Positions 7,873-17,128 of a stretch of DNA of 64,000 bases are shown here, one piece after another. The notes beneath the pieces were generated by a model. It made no database searches, was not told the origin of the DNA, and saw nothing but the letters and a program-made list of their open reading frames with translations. Positions within the stretch are counted from its first letter, which is position 1; each line of letters starts with the position of its first letter. The stretch comes from Saccharopolyspora sp. NFXS83 (GTDB lineage Bacteria > Actinomycetota > Actinomycetes > Mycobacteriales > Pseudonocardiaceae), in the NCBI RefSeq assembly GCF_026241095.1, contig NZ_JAPFGB010000021.1, positions 33,963 to 97,962 on the forward strand, written 5' to 3'. A program made the position numbers and the translations under genes.

Positions 7873-9522
7873 ATGAGCGGGCCAGCGGACCTCGGCTCCG
7901 AGTTGTTCTGCGCGACCGGGTCGGTCTCGACGTCCGTCGCCGAGCACGCAGAATTCCTGCTCCAGCAGCACGAGACCGGAGCCCTGCGGCTCTACGACCG
8001 CGGTGCGCTGGACCCCGCGGACCCGGCGACCCCGCTGCGCCACCGGATGACGTGGCTGCGCGACGGCGACCCGGTCTCGGCCGTGCTGGTGCTGCTGGCG
8101 CGGGACGAGCAGGTGCGGTTGTGGTTCGCCGCCCGCTGCCCCGCCGGGTGGGGGCACGGCGTGCCGTCGCCGCTGATCCGGGCCGGTCTGTCGCGGTTCC
8201 CGCTGGCCGATCCGCGCAGCGGCCTCGCCGTCACCGGTTCCACGCTGCGCGACGACCCCGAGGACCTGGCGGGACTGCTCGCGGCCACCCGGGATCGGCG
8301 CGGGGAGACGGCGGTGCTGGTGCGCCACGTCGACCGGGAGCCGGGGAGCCCGCTGGTGGTGCCGCGCCGGTCGGCGGAGTTCCGGAAGGCGACGATGGGC
8401 TGCGCGTCGATGGTGTTCATCGGCGACGCCGTGGCGTGGCGGCTCGCCGCGGAACTGCCCGAGCGGCTGCGGATCCCGTGGCGGGGCGCCAGGTTGTTCC
8501 TCCCAAGCGCCTGGTCCGCCGAGTGCGACGACCCTCGAATGTCCGAAGTGGACGCCGAGGGTGCCGGGTCGTGGCCGGATGCGGTCGACCTCGCGCTGCG
8601 GGTGTCGCGGAGCAGGGAGAGCGGCACGGCGGACGCCGAACTGTGGTCGATGCTGTTCGCCACCGCCTGGCACGACGAGCGCGTCGCCGACACCCCCGCC
8701 GGGCCGGGGGAGCGCTGGTTCGCGGTCGCCGGTGGAGCGGACAAGTCCGACCTGCGCCAGCGCATCCAGGGCTCCGGCGCGCGGCAGGCGGAATCGAAGG
8801 AGGTCGCGGCCCGGCGCGCGGACGCGGTGAGCGGGCTGAACGCGGAGATCGACCAGGCCACCGCCAGGCTCGCCGGACTGGACCGGTCCCGGCGCGCTCT
8901 GGCGGGCGCCGCGCTGCGGCTGCGCGCCGAACGCGACGCCGCGCGGGAACGGCTCGCAGGCACCTCCCTCGGCGTCGCTCGCCGAAGGCAGGACGTGGCG
9001 GTGCGCTCGGCGCGGGCCGGGGCGCGGCGGCTGGCCGACCGCGAGCGGGACCTGGAACGGTTGCGGGATCGGGAGGATCGGCTGCGCAGCGAGCTCGGCC
9101 GCGCCGCGGCGCCCGAGGTGATCCGGCCGGTGGAGCCGGCGGGGGTGCGCTTCGGTCCGGGAGTCGGTGCGGAGATCGAGCGCCTCGGCGACGCGCCGGC
9201 GCGGCGGTGCGGGCAGGTGCTCGACCTGCTCGCCGCGCACGCCGCCGCCCCCGGCGCTTCGCTCGCCGAGCGGCTGCGCGCCGCGGGGATCTCGCCGGTG
9301 GGGGATCCGCGCCCGTGGCCGGTCGAGCACCTCGCCGCCGTCACCTTCCGGGTGCCGATCGAGGTCGACCCGTCCGGGTGGGCGCCGTTTCCCGAGTTCG
9401 CGCGGCTGGACCACGCTGGTGATCCGAGGTTCGTGCTGCACTACCTCGACGACACCGCTGGGGCGACCGGCGTGGTGCACGTCGGCCACGTCGGTCCCGA
9501 ACTCGCGGTCGGTGCGCCATGA
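7873..9522 (+). CDS. Uncharacterised protein, first of two tandem paralogs with central coiled coil
   Basis: 549 residues, no family recognised. The N-terminal half (about 1-290) is mixed alpha/beta and shares FCA-G, the HETGALRLYDRG-type strand, FRKATMG and RIPWRGARLFLP with the next gene. Residues about 293-416 form a charged heptad-rich coiled coil (Arg/Glu/Ala). The C-terminal domain ends with FRVPIEVDPSGW and LHYLDDTAGATGVVHVGHVGPEL. No signal peptide or TM segment, so cytoplasmic. The ATG at 7873 has a GGGGTGA upstream. Its stop overlaps the next start by 4 nt (ATGA). The pair splits a minus-strand peptidoglycan-salvage locus. Confidence 0.85.
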   Translation: MSGPADLGSELFCATGSVSTSVAEHAEFLLQQHETGALRLYDRGALDPADPATPLRHRMTWLRDGDPVSAVLVLLARDEQVRLWFAARCPAGWGHGVPSPLIRAGLSRFPLADPRSGLAVTGSTLRDDPEDLAGLLAATRDRRGETAVLVRHVDREPGSPLVVPRRSAEFRKATMGCASMVFIGDAVAWRLAAELPERLRIPWRGARLFLPSAWSAECDDPRMSEVDAEGAGSWPDAVDLALRVSRSRESGTADAELWSMLFATAWHDERVADTPAGPGERWFAVAGGADKSDLRQRIQGSGARQAESKEVAARRADAVSGLNAEIDQATARLAGLDRSRRALAGAALRLRAERDAARERLAGTSLGVARRRQDVAVRSARAGARRLADRERDLERLRDREDRLRSELGRAAAPEVIRPVEPAGVRFGPGVGAEIERLGDAPARRCGQVLDLLAAHAAAPGASLAERLRAAGISPVGDPRPWPVEHLAAVTFRVPIEVDPSGWAPFPEFARLDHAGDPRFVLHYLDDTAGATGVVHVGHVGPELAVGAP

Positions 9523-11333
9523 ACGAGGACGCCGGCGGTCCGGCACCGCTGCGCCGCACCGCGTTCTGCGCGGCGGGGCACGCCGACACCTCGCTGCGGG
9601 ATGCCGAGCGGTGGCTCGTCCGGTCGCACGAATCAGGGGAGCTGCGGCTGATCGACGCGGGTAGCGAAGCCGGTGGTGACCTGCCGCGACGCTGGCGGGT
9701 GAGCTGGGGTCAGGGCTCCGCCGCGGTGCGCGCGGCGCTCGTGGTGTCCCGCGGCGCGGACGGCGGGAACGCGTTCTGGGTGTACGCGGAAGCCGCCCGG
9801 CCCTGGTCGATCCGGGACCAGGTCACCCCGGTGCAGAAGCTGGGCCTGCTCGAATCAGGGCTGCGGGATTCGCGCGGGGCGTACTCGCTGACCGAGCAGA
9901 ACCCGTTGGTGGGCTTGGACGACGTGGACTTCCTGGTGCACACGTTCGCCGAGGGCATGCGGGATTCGCCGGTGCTCGTCTACAACGACGACTTCGGCCG
10001 GTCGCTGCCATCGGAGCTGGTGCGCTTCCGCAACGCCACCCGCGGATTGTGCGGGCTGCTGCCCGCCGACGACTCGGTCCGCGACCGCGTGAACGCCTTG
10101 CTGCCACCCGAGCGCCGCATTCCCGCCCGCGCCGCTCGTCTGTACCTGCCGCCGTGGTGGGTGGACCGCGAAGCAGACCCGGTGATCCCGCAGGACCGGT
10201 TCAACCGGCCCGGCGACTGGCGGAAGCTGGTGGACGCGGTGCTGCGGGCGAGCACGTGGCGCGCGGGCGGCGCCATCCGCATGACCGGCCAGGCGTGGCA
10301 GGCGCTGCTGTTCGATCCGATGCACGACCGGCGGGTCACCGAGGACGCCCGCGGCGGGGTGCTGCGCTGGCTGCCCGCCGCGGACGACGGCGGAGCGCGG
10401 GTGCTGCGCAACCGGCTCAGCGCCGCCGCCGAGCAGGAGGACGCCGCCCGCGACCAGGCGGAATCCGCCGCCGAAGTGCTCGCCGAACGGCGTGCCCGCG
10501 CGCACCGGCTGCGGGGGCGGGAGCAGCGGGAGCAGCGGTCCCGGCGGCGGCTGGCGGAACTGACGGTCCGATTGCGGCGGGAACGCGACGAGGCGGACGA
10601 GGCGCTGCGGTCCGGTTCGGTTCCGGCGGCGTGGCGCGCGGCGCGCGACGCCGAACTGGAAGCGGAGCTGTACGCGGCGGAACTGGACGACGTCGAGGAC
10701 GAGCTGCTCCGGCTGCGCCACCGGGTCGCCGCGTTGGAACGCGCCGCCCGCGTGGACGAAGACCCCGGCGTGAGCGGGAGTCCCGGTGAGGGCGGGGATT
10801 CCGGCGACGCCCCACCGGCCGGAACACCCGACCCAGCCGACTTCGCCGACCTGCTCACCGCCGTCCGCCGGGACCTGCCCGCGCTGCGCATCGGCCCCCA
10901 GGTTGAACCGTCCGAATTGAACGGTCACCGCCGCAGCGCGCAGTGGTTGCGGCGCACCTGGAACGTGCTGGTCCTGCTGGACTCCTACGCCCACGACCGG
11001 GCCGCCGCCACCGATCACGGCCGTCTCGACCTGCGCGGCTTCGCGCACTACGTGCGGGTGCACGGGGGCGTGCGGGGGATCAGCGCGGCATCCGTCGCCT
11101 CGGGCGAGACGGAGATGGTGGTCAACACCCCGCGGTTCCGCAACGCCCGCACCTTCCCGGTGCCGCCGGAGGTCGACGCCTCCGGCCACGCCTTCTTCGG
11201 CGCCCACGTCAAGATCGACCGCAGCGGCGGTGTCGCTCCCCGGCTGCACTACTTCGACGACACCCGCGGCCCCACCGCCGCCGTCCACATCGGCTACCTC
11301 GGCCCGCACCTGCCCAGCCCGGAATCCAACTGA
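9519..11333 (+). CDS. Uncharacterised protein, second of two tandem paralogs with central coiled coil
   Basis: 604 residues, paralogous to the preceding gene over its whole length. The matched blocks are FCAAG, HESGELRLIDAG, FRNATRG, RIPARAARLYLP, then a coiled coil (about 293-410). A Pro/Gly-rich linker follows, and a C-terminal domain with FPVPPEVDASG, LHYFDDTRGPTAAVHIGYLGPHL split around residue 578. It is longer than its partner because of an extra helical segment (about 455-520) before the last domain. The ATG overlaps the upstream stop, so the two are made together and may form a heteromer through the coiled coils. Function unknown. It ends 3 bp before a convergent gene. Confidence 0.85.
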   Translation: MNEDAGGPAPLRRTAFCAAGHADTSLRDAERWLVRSHESGELRLIDAGSEAGGDLPRRWRVSWGQGSAAVRAALVVSRGADGGNAFWVYAEAARPWSIRDQVTPVQKLGLLESGLRDSRGAYSLTEQNPLVGLDDVDFLVHTFAEGMRDSPVLVYNDDFGRSLPSELVRFRNATRGLCGLLPADDSVRDRVNALLPPERRIPARAARLYLPPWWVDREADPVIPQDRFNRPGDWRKLVDAVLRASTWRAGGAIRMTGQAWQALLFDPMHDRRVTEDARGGVLRWLPAADDGGARVLRNRLSAAAEQEDAARDQAESAAEVLAERRARAHRLRGREQREQRSRRRLAELTVRLRRERDEADEALRSGSVPAAWRAARDAELEAELYAAELDDVEDELLRLRHRVAALERAARVDEDPGVSGSPGEGGDSGDAPPAGTPDPADFADLLTAVRRDLPALRIGPQVEPSELNGHRRSAQWLRRTWNVLVLLDSYAHDRAAATDHGRLDLRGFAHYVRVHGGVRGISAASVASGETEMVVNTPRFRNARTFPVPPEVDASGHAFFGAHVKIDRSGGVAPRLHYFDDTRGPTAAVHIGYLGPHLPSPESN

Positions 11334-11336
11334 CCG

Positions 11337-11726
11337 TCAGCCCGGCACGTGCTCCGGCTCGACGAGCACGACCACGCGCTCATCTCCGGGCTGCCCCCAC
11401 TGGTAGACGTCCTCGCCGGTGTACTTCTTCGCCATCTTGTTGATGAACGCGTTCTCCGGGTCCGGTTCCGCTCCGACGACTCGGCCGCGGATCTCGACGT
11501 AGAGGTACGGGTTGTCCGGGTCGTGCGCGGACAGCGCGATGCGCGGATCCCGTTGCAGGTTCCGGAACTTCTGCCTGGTCGTGGTCTGGCTGAACTTCAA
11601 GTGCGTGCCGTCCCAGTCGATCCACACCGGGCTGGACTGCGGCTCGCCACGCGGACCGAGCGTGGCGATGTGCGCGAAAGCGCGCTTGCCGAGGATCTCT
11701 TCCAATTCCCGGGGAATCGCGGACAT
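11337..11726 (-). CDS. PPOX-class (F420/FMN) split beta-barrel oxidoreductase
   Basis: 129 residues, the usual size for the actinobacterial pyridoxamine-5-phosphate-oxidase-like family. It opens with IPRELEEIL, then the core FAHIATLGPRGEPQSSPVWIDWDG, the TTTRQKFRNLQRDPRIAL cofactor-binding region, and ends with a Trp-Gly turn and VVLVEPEHV. Such proteins commonly use F420 or FMN; the cofactor is inferred. ATG at 11726 is chosen because it starts exactly at the conserved N-terminus; the frame continues upstream without homology. It follows the AmiE-like gene by 107 bp, with no clear functional link. Confidence 0.88.
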   Translation of the reverse strand: MSAIPRELEEILGKRAFAHIATLGPRGEPQSSPVWIDWDGTHLKFSQTTTRQKFRNLQRDPRIALSAHDPDNPYLYVEIRGRVVGAEPDPENAFINKMAKKYTGEDVYQWGQPGDERVVVLVEPEHVPG

Positions 11727-11833
11727 GGCACTGCCTCCCGACGCTCGACTGCGAACACCAGGAACGACACCGCGCTCGCGACCGCTATTCCGGATCGCGG
11801 CGCGGTTCCCCCGTTCGGGAAATGGGGGAGCCG

Positions 11834-13585
11834 TCAGCGGTCCACCCGCCGCCATCCCCGCGGGACGAGTCCGCCCGGTTCGCGCTCATCGTCGAGCAGC
11901 GTGCGCTGCTGGTCGGCGACGGAGATGCCGTCCAGCAGCACTCCGCGCCCGACGTACTGGTCGTCCGGGGAGTAGCGCCAGCGCAGCTGCACCCGCTGCC
12001 CCGGCCGTGCGTCCACCGTGCCGCGGACCTGCCACCACGCGCGGTGCCCGGACCCCGCCAGCTCCTGCTGCGGGCCGTCCGGCGCGCCCTCGCCTTCCGC
12101 CGCCACCGGCACGGGACGCCACGACCTGCCGCCGTCCACACTGGACTCGACGGTGAGCGGGTCGGCGCCGTCGCCGTCCCGCTGGGTGTCCACGAACGAA
12201 TCGAAGGTCACCTCCGCGGGCCCGGCGACCGGACCCAGCTCCCGCGTCGTCAACGTCGCCGGAGCCGATGCGGGAGCCGCCCACTCCCGCGAACCGCGCG
12301 CCGGGCGCACCGCCAGCGACTCCGCCATGCCCTGCGCGAGCGCCTGGCGGGCTTCGTTGTTCGAACCCCACTCGCGCGACGGGTGCACCCGGTTCGTCAG
12401 CAGCACCACCACCGAACGCGACAACGGGTCCAGCACCAGCGACGTCCCGGTGTAGCCCGTGTGCCCCGCGGTCCGGGGACTACTGAGCCCGGCCATGTAC
12501 CAGCGCTGGTCCAGCTCGAAGCCCAGGCCGTGCGAGTTGCCGGGGAAACCGCCGTTGAAGTCGGTGAGCATCTGATCCACCGAGTCCTCGTCCAGCAGCT
12601 CGGCCTCGCCGTAAGTGCCGCCGTTGAGCAGCGCCTGCCCCAGGATCGCCAGGTCGTGCGCGGTGGAGAAGATCCCGGCCTCCCCGGCGACACCGCCCAG
12701 CGACCACGCGTTCTCGTCGTGCACCTGGCCGCGGACCATGCCGCGCGGAGGGTCCGCCTGGAACTCCGTGGCCGCGATCCGATCCCGCTTGTCCGCGGGC
12801 GGGTTGTAGCCCGTGTCGACCATGCCCAGCGGCTCGGTGATCCGATGGCGCACCACCTCGTCGAGCGGCTCACCCGCCACGCGCGCCACCAGCAGACCCA
12901 GCGTGATCATGTTCGGGTCGGAGTACTCGTACCCCGAACCCGGTGGGTGCTGCGGCGTCAGGTTCATGACGTGCGGAATCCGCTCCTGCGGCGGCAGCTT
13001 CCACAGCTGTACCTCGGCCTGCAGCCCCGAGGTGTGCGTGAGCAGCTGCCGCACGGTGATCGCTTCCTTGCCGTGGGCGCCGAACTCCGGCAGGTACCGG
13101 GCGACCGGCGCGTCCAGCTCCACCGCACCGTCTTCGACCTGCTGCAACGCGGCGATCGAGGTGAACAGCTTCGTGATCGAGGCGACGTCGAAGATCGTGT
13201 CCGGGCGCATCGGCTCCTGCTGCTGCGGTGGCAGCTCGGTGCCCCGGCCGTCGGCGTAGCGGACCTCCCGGCCGAACGCGTCCTGGCGGACCACCACGCC
13301 GTCGTGCGCCAGCAGCGCCACCGCACCCGCGTACATCGGGTGCCGGCGCCCCGGAGTCACCTCCGTCCACGCCGCGATGCGCCGCATCGCCGCGTCGATC
13401 GGTTTCGCGTCGAGCCCCGCCTCCTGCGCGGAACCGGGCCGCAGCACGGTGTCCGAGGCCGCGAAGCCCTCCTGCGGACGGTCGAACCGGCCCCCCGCGC
13501 CCTCCGGTGCCGAAGCGCACGCGGGACTCGCGGTGGCCGCGGCGACCGATGCCAAGACCAGCGCCGACAGCGTTCTGCGCATCAC
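11834..13585 (-). CDS. Secreted serine hydrolase of class C beta-lactamase fold, AmiE-like
   Basis: 583 residues with an N-terminal signal peptide ending near PACASA. The class C beta-lactamase/PBP fold shows SITK (in FDVASITKLF) as nucleophile motif, YSDPN as the Tyr-x-Asn motif, and the C-terminal HTGYTGTS in the KTG position. In Bacillus the equivalent gene between nagZ and namZ encodes AmiE, a MurNAc-L-Ala amidase. Position as third gene after nagZ and namZ argues for that role here. Beyond the hydrolase (from about residue 440) is an extra beta-rich domain, possibly carbohydrate- or wall-binding. GTG 13585 or ATG 13582 start, with GAGGGG upstream; 18 bp after namZ. Confidence 0.85.
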   Translation of the reverse strand: MMRRTLSALVLASVAAATASPACASAPEGAGGRFDRPQEGFAASDTVLRPGSAQEAGLDAKPIDAAMRRIAAWTEVTPGRRHPMYAGAVALLAHDGVVVRQDAFGREVRYADGRGTELPPQQQEPMRPDTIFDVASITKLFTSIAALQQVEDGAVELDAPVARYLPEFGAHGKEAITVRQLLTHTSGLQAEVQLWKLPPQERIPHVMNLTPQHPPGSGYEYSDPNMITLGLLVARVAGEPLDEVVRHRITEPLGMVDTGYNPPADKRDRIAATEFQADPPRGMVRGQVHDENAWSLGGVAGEAGIFSTAHDLAILGQALLNGGTYGEAELLDEDSVDQMLTDFNGGFPGNSHGLGFELDQRWYMAGLSSPRTAGHTGYTGTSLVLDPLSRSVVVLLTNRVHPSREWGSNNEARQALAQGMAESLAVRPARGSREWAAPASAPATLTTRELGPVAGPAEVTFDSFVDTQRDGDGADPLTVESSVDGGRSWRPVPVAAEGEGAPDGPQQELAGSGHRAWWQVRGTVDARPGQRVQLRWRYSPDDQYVGRGVLLDGISVADQQRTLLDDEREPGGLVPRGWRRVDR

Positions 13586-13603
13586 GACCTCACCCCTCGA
13601 ACG

Positions 13604-14851
13604 TCACCGGTACAGCGAATAACGTCCCCGCGACCGGCGGAACCCGGCCAGCTCGGCGTCCCACGAGCCGACGATCTCGTCCGCCCCCGCGCCCGCGTCG
13701 ATCATGGTGCGAACCCGGTCGGTACCGGCCAACTTGTCGAACATGCCGTCCGGGCGCCAGCCGAACACCTGCGGGTACAGCCGCTTCACCGAGACCAGCA
13801 TGGTGATCGCCACCCGCACCGGGTCCAGCTCGCCGTGCCGGTACAGCTGCACACCGCCGCAGGTCGCGTCGGCGTGCTTGGAGAACGTCGGCACGAAGTA
13901 GGTCTCGCGGAACCGCACGCCTTCCAGCCCGGCCGCGTTCAGCTCCTCGGCCCACCGCCAGTCGATGCCTGGCGCGCCGATGATCTCGAAGGGCCGCGTC
14001 GTGCCCCGACCCTCGGACAGCAGCGTGCCCTCGAACAACCCGGTTCCGGGATACACCATCGCGGTGTCCGGCGTCGGCATGTTCGGGCTCGGCGGCACCC
14101 ACGGCACCGCGGGCTCCGCGCCGCGACCGCGCCAGCCCTCGACGCGCACCACCTGCAACCGGTCGCCCAGCGGCGCGTCGAGGAACTCGGCGTCGAACAT
14201 CTTCGCCAGCTCGCCGATCGTCATACCGTGCTGCTGCGCGATCGGCAGCAGCCCCACCCCGGAGGCGAACCGCGGATCGAGGACCGGCCCCGCCACCTGG
14301 TGCCCGCCGATCGGGTTCGGCCGGTCCAGCACCACGAACTCCGCGCCGACCTCGGCGGCGGCCCGCATCGCCTCGTACATCGTCCAGATGTAGGTGTAGA
14401 AGCGGGCGCCGACGTCGGCGATGTCGAACACGACCCGCTGCACCCCGGCCTTGCGGAACATGCCGGCCAGCGCCGCCACGTCCGCGCCGTACGCGTCGTA
14501 CACCGGGATCCCGGTGCGCGGGTCGGTGACGTCGCCCTCCGAACCGCCGGCCTGCGACGTTCCCCGGAAACCGTGCTCGGGGCCGAACACCGCCGCGATG
14601 TCCACCCCCTCGGTCCCGTGCATCGCGTCCACCACGTGCTCCAGCGATGCCAGCACCCCGGTCGGGTTGGTGACCACTCCGAGCCTGAGCCCGGTCAGCC
14701 GCTGCCAGCCCTCCGCGGCCAGCACGTCCGCGCCCGTGCGCACCTGCCCGGTCGCCGGATCGTCCGGTGCCGCCGCGCACGCGCTGCCCGCGCCCAGCAG
14801 CGGGGCGGTGAGCGCGGTCGTCGTCAGGAATCCCCGCCTGTTCAGCGGCAT
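13604..14851 (-). CDS. namZ: Exo-beta-N-acetylmuramidase NamZ (DUF1343)
   Basis: 415 residues. Matches the DUF1343/NamZ family, which removes terminal MurNAc from peptidoglycan chains. Hallmarks: LGVVTNPTGV, FGPEHGFRG, DVGARFYTYIWTM, VLDRPNPIGG, and PSPNMPTPDTAMVYPGTGLFEGT. The last is the family's best signature. The N-terminus MPLNRRGFLTTTALTAPLLG resembles a twin-arginine signal and ends near a Cys (GSAC), so it may be exported folded and perhaps lipidated. The ATG lies 4 bp after the nagZ stop. With NagZ and the AmiE-like hydrolase it would break wall fragments into GlcNAc, MurNAc and peptide outside the membrane. Confidence 0.93.
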   Translation of the reverse strand: MPLNRRGFLTTTALTAPLLGAGSACAAAPDDPATGQVRTGADVLAAEGWQRLTGLRLGVVTNPTGVLASLEHVVDAMHGTEGVDIAAVFGPEHGFRGTSQAGGSEGDVTDPRTGIPVYDAYGADVAALAGMFRKAGVQRVVFDIADVGARFYTYIWTMYEAMRAAAEVGAEFVVLDRPNPIGGHQVAGPVLDPRFASGVGLLPIAQQHGMTIGELAKMFDAEFLDAPLGDRLQVVRVEGWRGRGAEPAVPWVPPSPNMPTPDTAMVYPGTGLFEGTLLSEGRGTTRPFEIIGAPGIDWRWAEELNAAGLEGVRFRETYFVPTFSKHADATCGGVQLYRHGELDPVRVAITMLVSVKRLYPQVFGWRPDGMFDKLAGTDRVRTMIDAGAGADEIVGSWDAELAGFRRSRGRYSLYR

Positions 14852-14855
14852 CGGG

Positions 14856-16661
14856 TCACCAGCTCAATCCGTGGCCGAACGGGAAGCGCTCCGTTCCGGG
14901 GGCGTCCGGATCGGGCACCGGAACCGGCAGCTTCCCGGTGGGGCCGACCTCGCCGAGCAGCACCCGCGCCAGCGACTCCATCGCCACCGGCTTGTCCGAG
15001 TACGTCGCCACCCAGGTGGGCACCGCTTCCACGTACGCGGCGTCGTACGGGTCCCGCACCGGGACCGCGATCACCCGCGCGCCGGAGGCCTGCAACTCGC
15101 GCACCAGCGCGCGTTGCGGCGCGTTGTCCTCGTTCCACGCCGCGTTGGTGAGCACCACGGTCGTGTCGTGGCCCTTGGCCGCGTCGACCGCCCGCGCGAT
15201 CTGGGCGGACGTCGGCGCCATGCCGGTGGGCAGCGCGGTCGTCCGAGGCCCGCGCGCCCCGATCCGGTCCGCGAGCGACTTCGCCGCCTCGTCCCCGGCG
15301 CCGGTGACCAGCACCCGGCCCGGGGCCCGCAGCGGCAGCTCGTTCGCGTCGTTGCGCAGCACCGTCGTCGTGCGGTCGGTGATCCGCTGCGCCTGCTCCC
15401 GGTGCTCGGCGTTGCCGACGAGCTCGCCCACCTTCGCCGGGTCGACGAACGGTGCGTCGAGCACGCCGCGCACCCGCTTCATCTCCAAGATCCGTTCGAC
15501 GCTGGCGTCGATGCGGTCCTCGGTCAACGCCCCTGAGCGCACCGCGCCCAGCACGCCGTCGATCGCCACCGGCAGGTTCTGCGGCATCAGCAGCTGATCC
15601 GCGCCCGCCTGCAGCGCCAGCACCGGGATCTCCGCGTCCGAGTGCTGTTGGCGCACCCCGTCCATCTGCAGCGAATCGGTGGAGATCACGCCCCGGAAGC
15701 CCAGCTCGTCCCGCAGCATGCCGGTGAGCACCGCGGGCGACAGCGTCGAGGGCTCACCCGAATCGTCCAGCTTCGGCACCACGATGTGCCCGCTCATCAC
15801 GACGTCGGTGCCCGCGGCGATCGCCTCCCGGAACGGGGGCGCGTCGAGCTGCTCCCACTGCTCGCGGGTGTGCTCGATGACCGGCAACGAGGTGTGGCTG
15901 TCCTGGTTCGTGTCGCCGTGGCCGGGGAAGTGCTTGATCGCCGCCGAGACCCCCGCCACGCCCGGATCCTGGTAGCCGCGCACCGCGGCGGCCGACAGCT
16001 GCGCGGCCAGCGCCGGGTCGGAGGAGAAGGAGCGCACCCCGATCACCGGGTTCGCCGGGTTCACGTTCACGTCCCCGCTCGGCGCGAAGTCCTGGTTGAG
16101 CCCCATCGCGCGCAGTTCCTCACCGGTGATCCGGGCGGACGCCGCGGCGTCCTGCGGGCTGCGGCCCGCGCCCAGCGCCATGTTGCCGGGCAGCTGCGTC
16201 GCGGGCTCCCCGATCCGGGTCACCTGGCCCTGCTCCTGATCGGTGGAGATCAGCAGCGGCACCTCGGCCCCGGAGGACACCGCGGCGCGCTGCACGCCGT
16301 TGGAGTGCTCCGCGATCTGCTCCGGGTCGTGGAGGCTGTCGGTCCAGTTGAAGTGGATCAGTCCGCCCAGGTGGTAGCGCTGCACCACCTGCGCCGGGGT
16401 GTCCACGCCGAACTCGACCTTGTTCTCGGGGTGCGCTGCGTCGGCGGAGCGCCCGTAGGCGTAGGTGGTGAACAGCTGGCCGACCTTCTGCTCCAGCGTC
16501 ATGGCCTGCACCTTGGCCTTGACCGAGGGGTCCACCTCGCTGTGCACGGTGGGCGCGGCCGGTTCCTGGGCGCCGGCGGCGGACAGGCCGCCGCCGACGG
16601 CGAGCACCGCGACCGCGCTGCCGAGGACCGCCGTGATCCGGCGGGACTGTTTCGAGCCCAC
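14856..16661 (-). CDS. nagZ: Secreted beta-N-acetylglucosaminidase, glycoside hydrolase family 3 (NagZ-type)
   Basis: 601 residues. A signal peptide (Arg-rich start, hydrophobic core, cleavage near AAGA) precedes a GH3 barrel. KHFPGHGDTNQDSH (from K243) carries the Asp-His dyad (D254, H256) diagnostic of NagZ. STDSLQM places the nucleophile at D329. A second alpha/beta domain (about 430-600) ends in PFGHGLSW, as in the two-domain Gram-positive NagZ enzymes. The GTG at 16661 is preferred over the upstream ATG because AGGAGG sits 6 nt before it and the signal peptide follows directly. First gene of nagZ-namZ-AmiE-like. It frees GlcNAc from wall muropeptides. Confidence 0.93.
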   Translation of the reverse strand: MGSKQSRRITAVLGSAVAVLAVGGGLSAAGAQEPAAPTVHSEVDPSVKAKVQAMTLEQKVGQLFTTYAYGRSADAAHPENKVEFGVDTPAQVVQRYHLGGLIHFNWTDSLHDPEQIAEHSNGVQRAAVSSGAEVPLLISTDQEQGQVTRIGEPATQLPGNMALGAGRSPQDAAASARITGEELRAMGLNQDFAPSGDVNVNPANPVIGVRSFSSDPALAAQLSAAAVRGYQDPGVAGVSAAIKHFPGHGDTNQDSHTSLPVIEHTREQWEQLDAPPFREAIAAGTDVVMSGHIVVPKLDDSGEPSTLSPAVLTGMLRDELGFRGVISTDSLQMDGVRQQHSDAEIPVLALQAGADQLLMPQNLPVAIDGVLGAVRSGALTEDRIDASVERILEMKRVRGVLDAPFVDPAKVGELVGNAEHREQAQRITDRTTTVLRNDANELPLRAPGRVLVTGAGDEAAKSLADRIGARGPRTTALPTGMAPTSAQIARAVDAAKGHDTTVVLTNAAWNEDNAPQRALVRELQASGARVIAVPVRDPYDAAYVEAVPTWVATYSDKPVAMESLARVLLGEVGPTGKLPVPVPDPDAPGTERFPFGHGLSW

Positions 16662-16886
16662 GGGGGACCTCCTGGGGCTGTTGCCCACAGTCCCGTGGCG
16701 GGGCGCCGGTTCGGGGTCGGCGGGCGAGGGCGGAAAGTCGTCCACCACAACGCGGGTGGAATCCGGAAGCTACCCACATGCCCGTGCCCGGTCAACGCCA
16801 TCCGGCGGCGGTGGCGGGGAAAATCCCTGATCAGCTCATCGGGGTGACGTTCCCCGCGCCGGGGAACGGGGCCCGGCGGCCTGGCG

Positions 16887-17121
16887 CAAGAACGGCGGCG
16901 CCCGCCTTGGCGAGCGCCGCCTTTCGCGTGGTGGACGGGTTACCAAGCGTGCACGAATGTCGTAACTTCCGGGCTAGGCGTCCGGCGTCCCGGTACGCAA
17001 CCCCGTCGACGACCGGCCTCACGTGGCGGCAGCGCGTGGGTGCTCCGTCTCTACGCACGGAGCCCGGTCCGGGGTGGACGGTGCTTCTCCTCCGCACCGT
17101 CCCTGGCCGAGCCAGGGTCCG
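16887..17121 (-). ncRNA. Candidate Ms1 (MTS2823-type) RNA-polymerase-binding RNA
   Basis: A highly structured intergenic RNA candidate of about 235 nt. In Mycobacterium the Ms1/MTS2823 RNA lies directly downstream of, and co-oriented with, the homolog of the HAD phosphatase next door. Synteny has been used to find it across Actinobacteria. Visible stems include 17092-17100/17074-17082 (GGACGGTGC with its complement) and 17042-17048/17057-17063 (GCTCCGT/ACGGAGC). It ends in an 8-bp terminator stem (16914-16921/16894-16901) followed by GTTCTT. A promoter is present. Family assignment rests on position and structure, not on a covariance-model hit. Confidence 0.6.
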
Positions 17122-17128
17122 CACCTCC

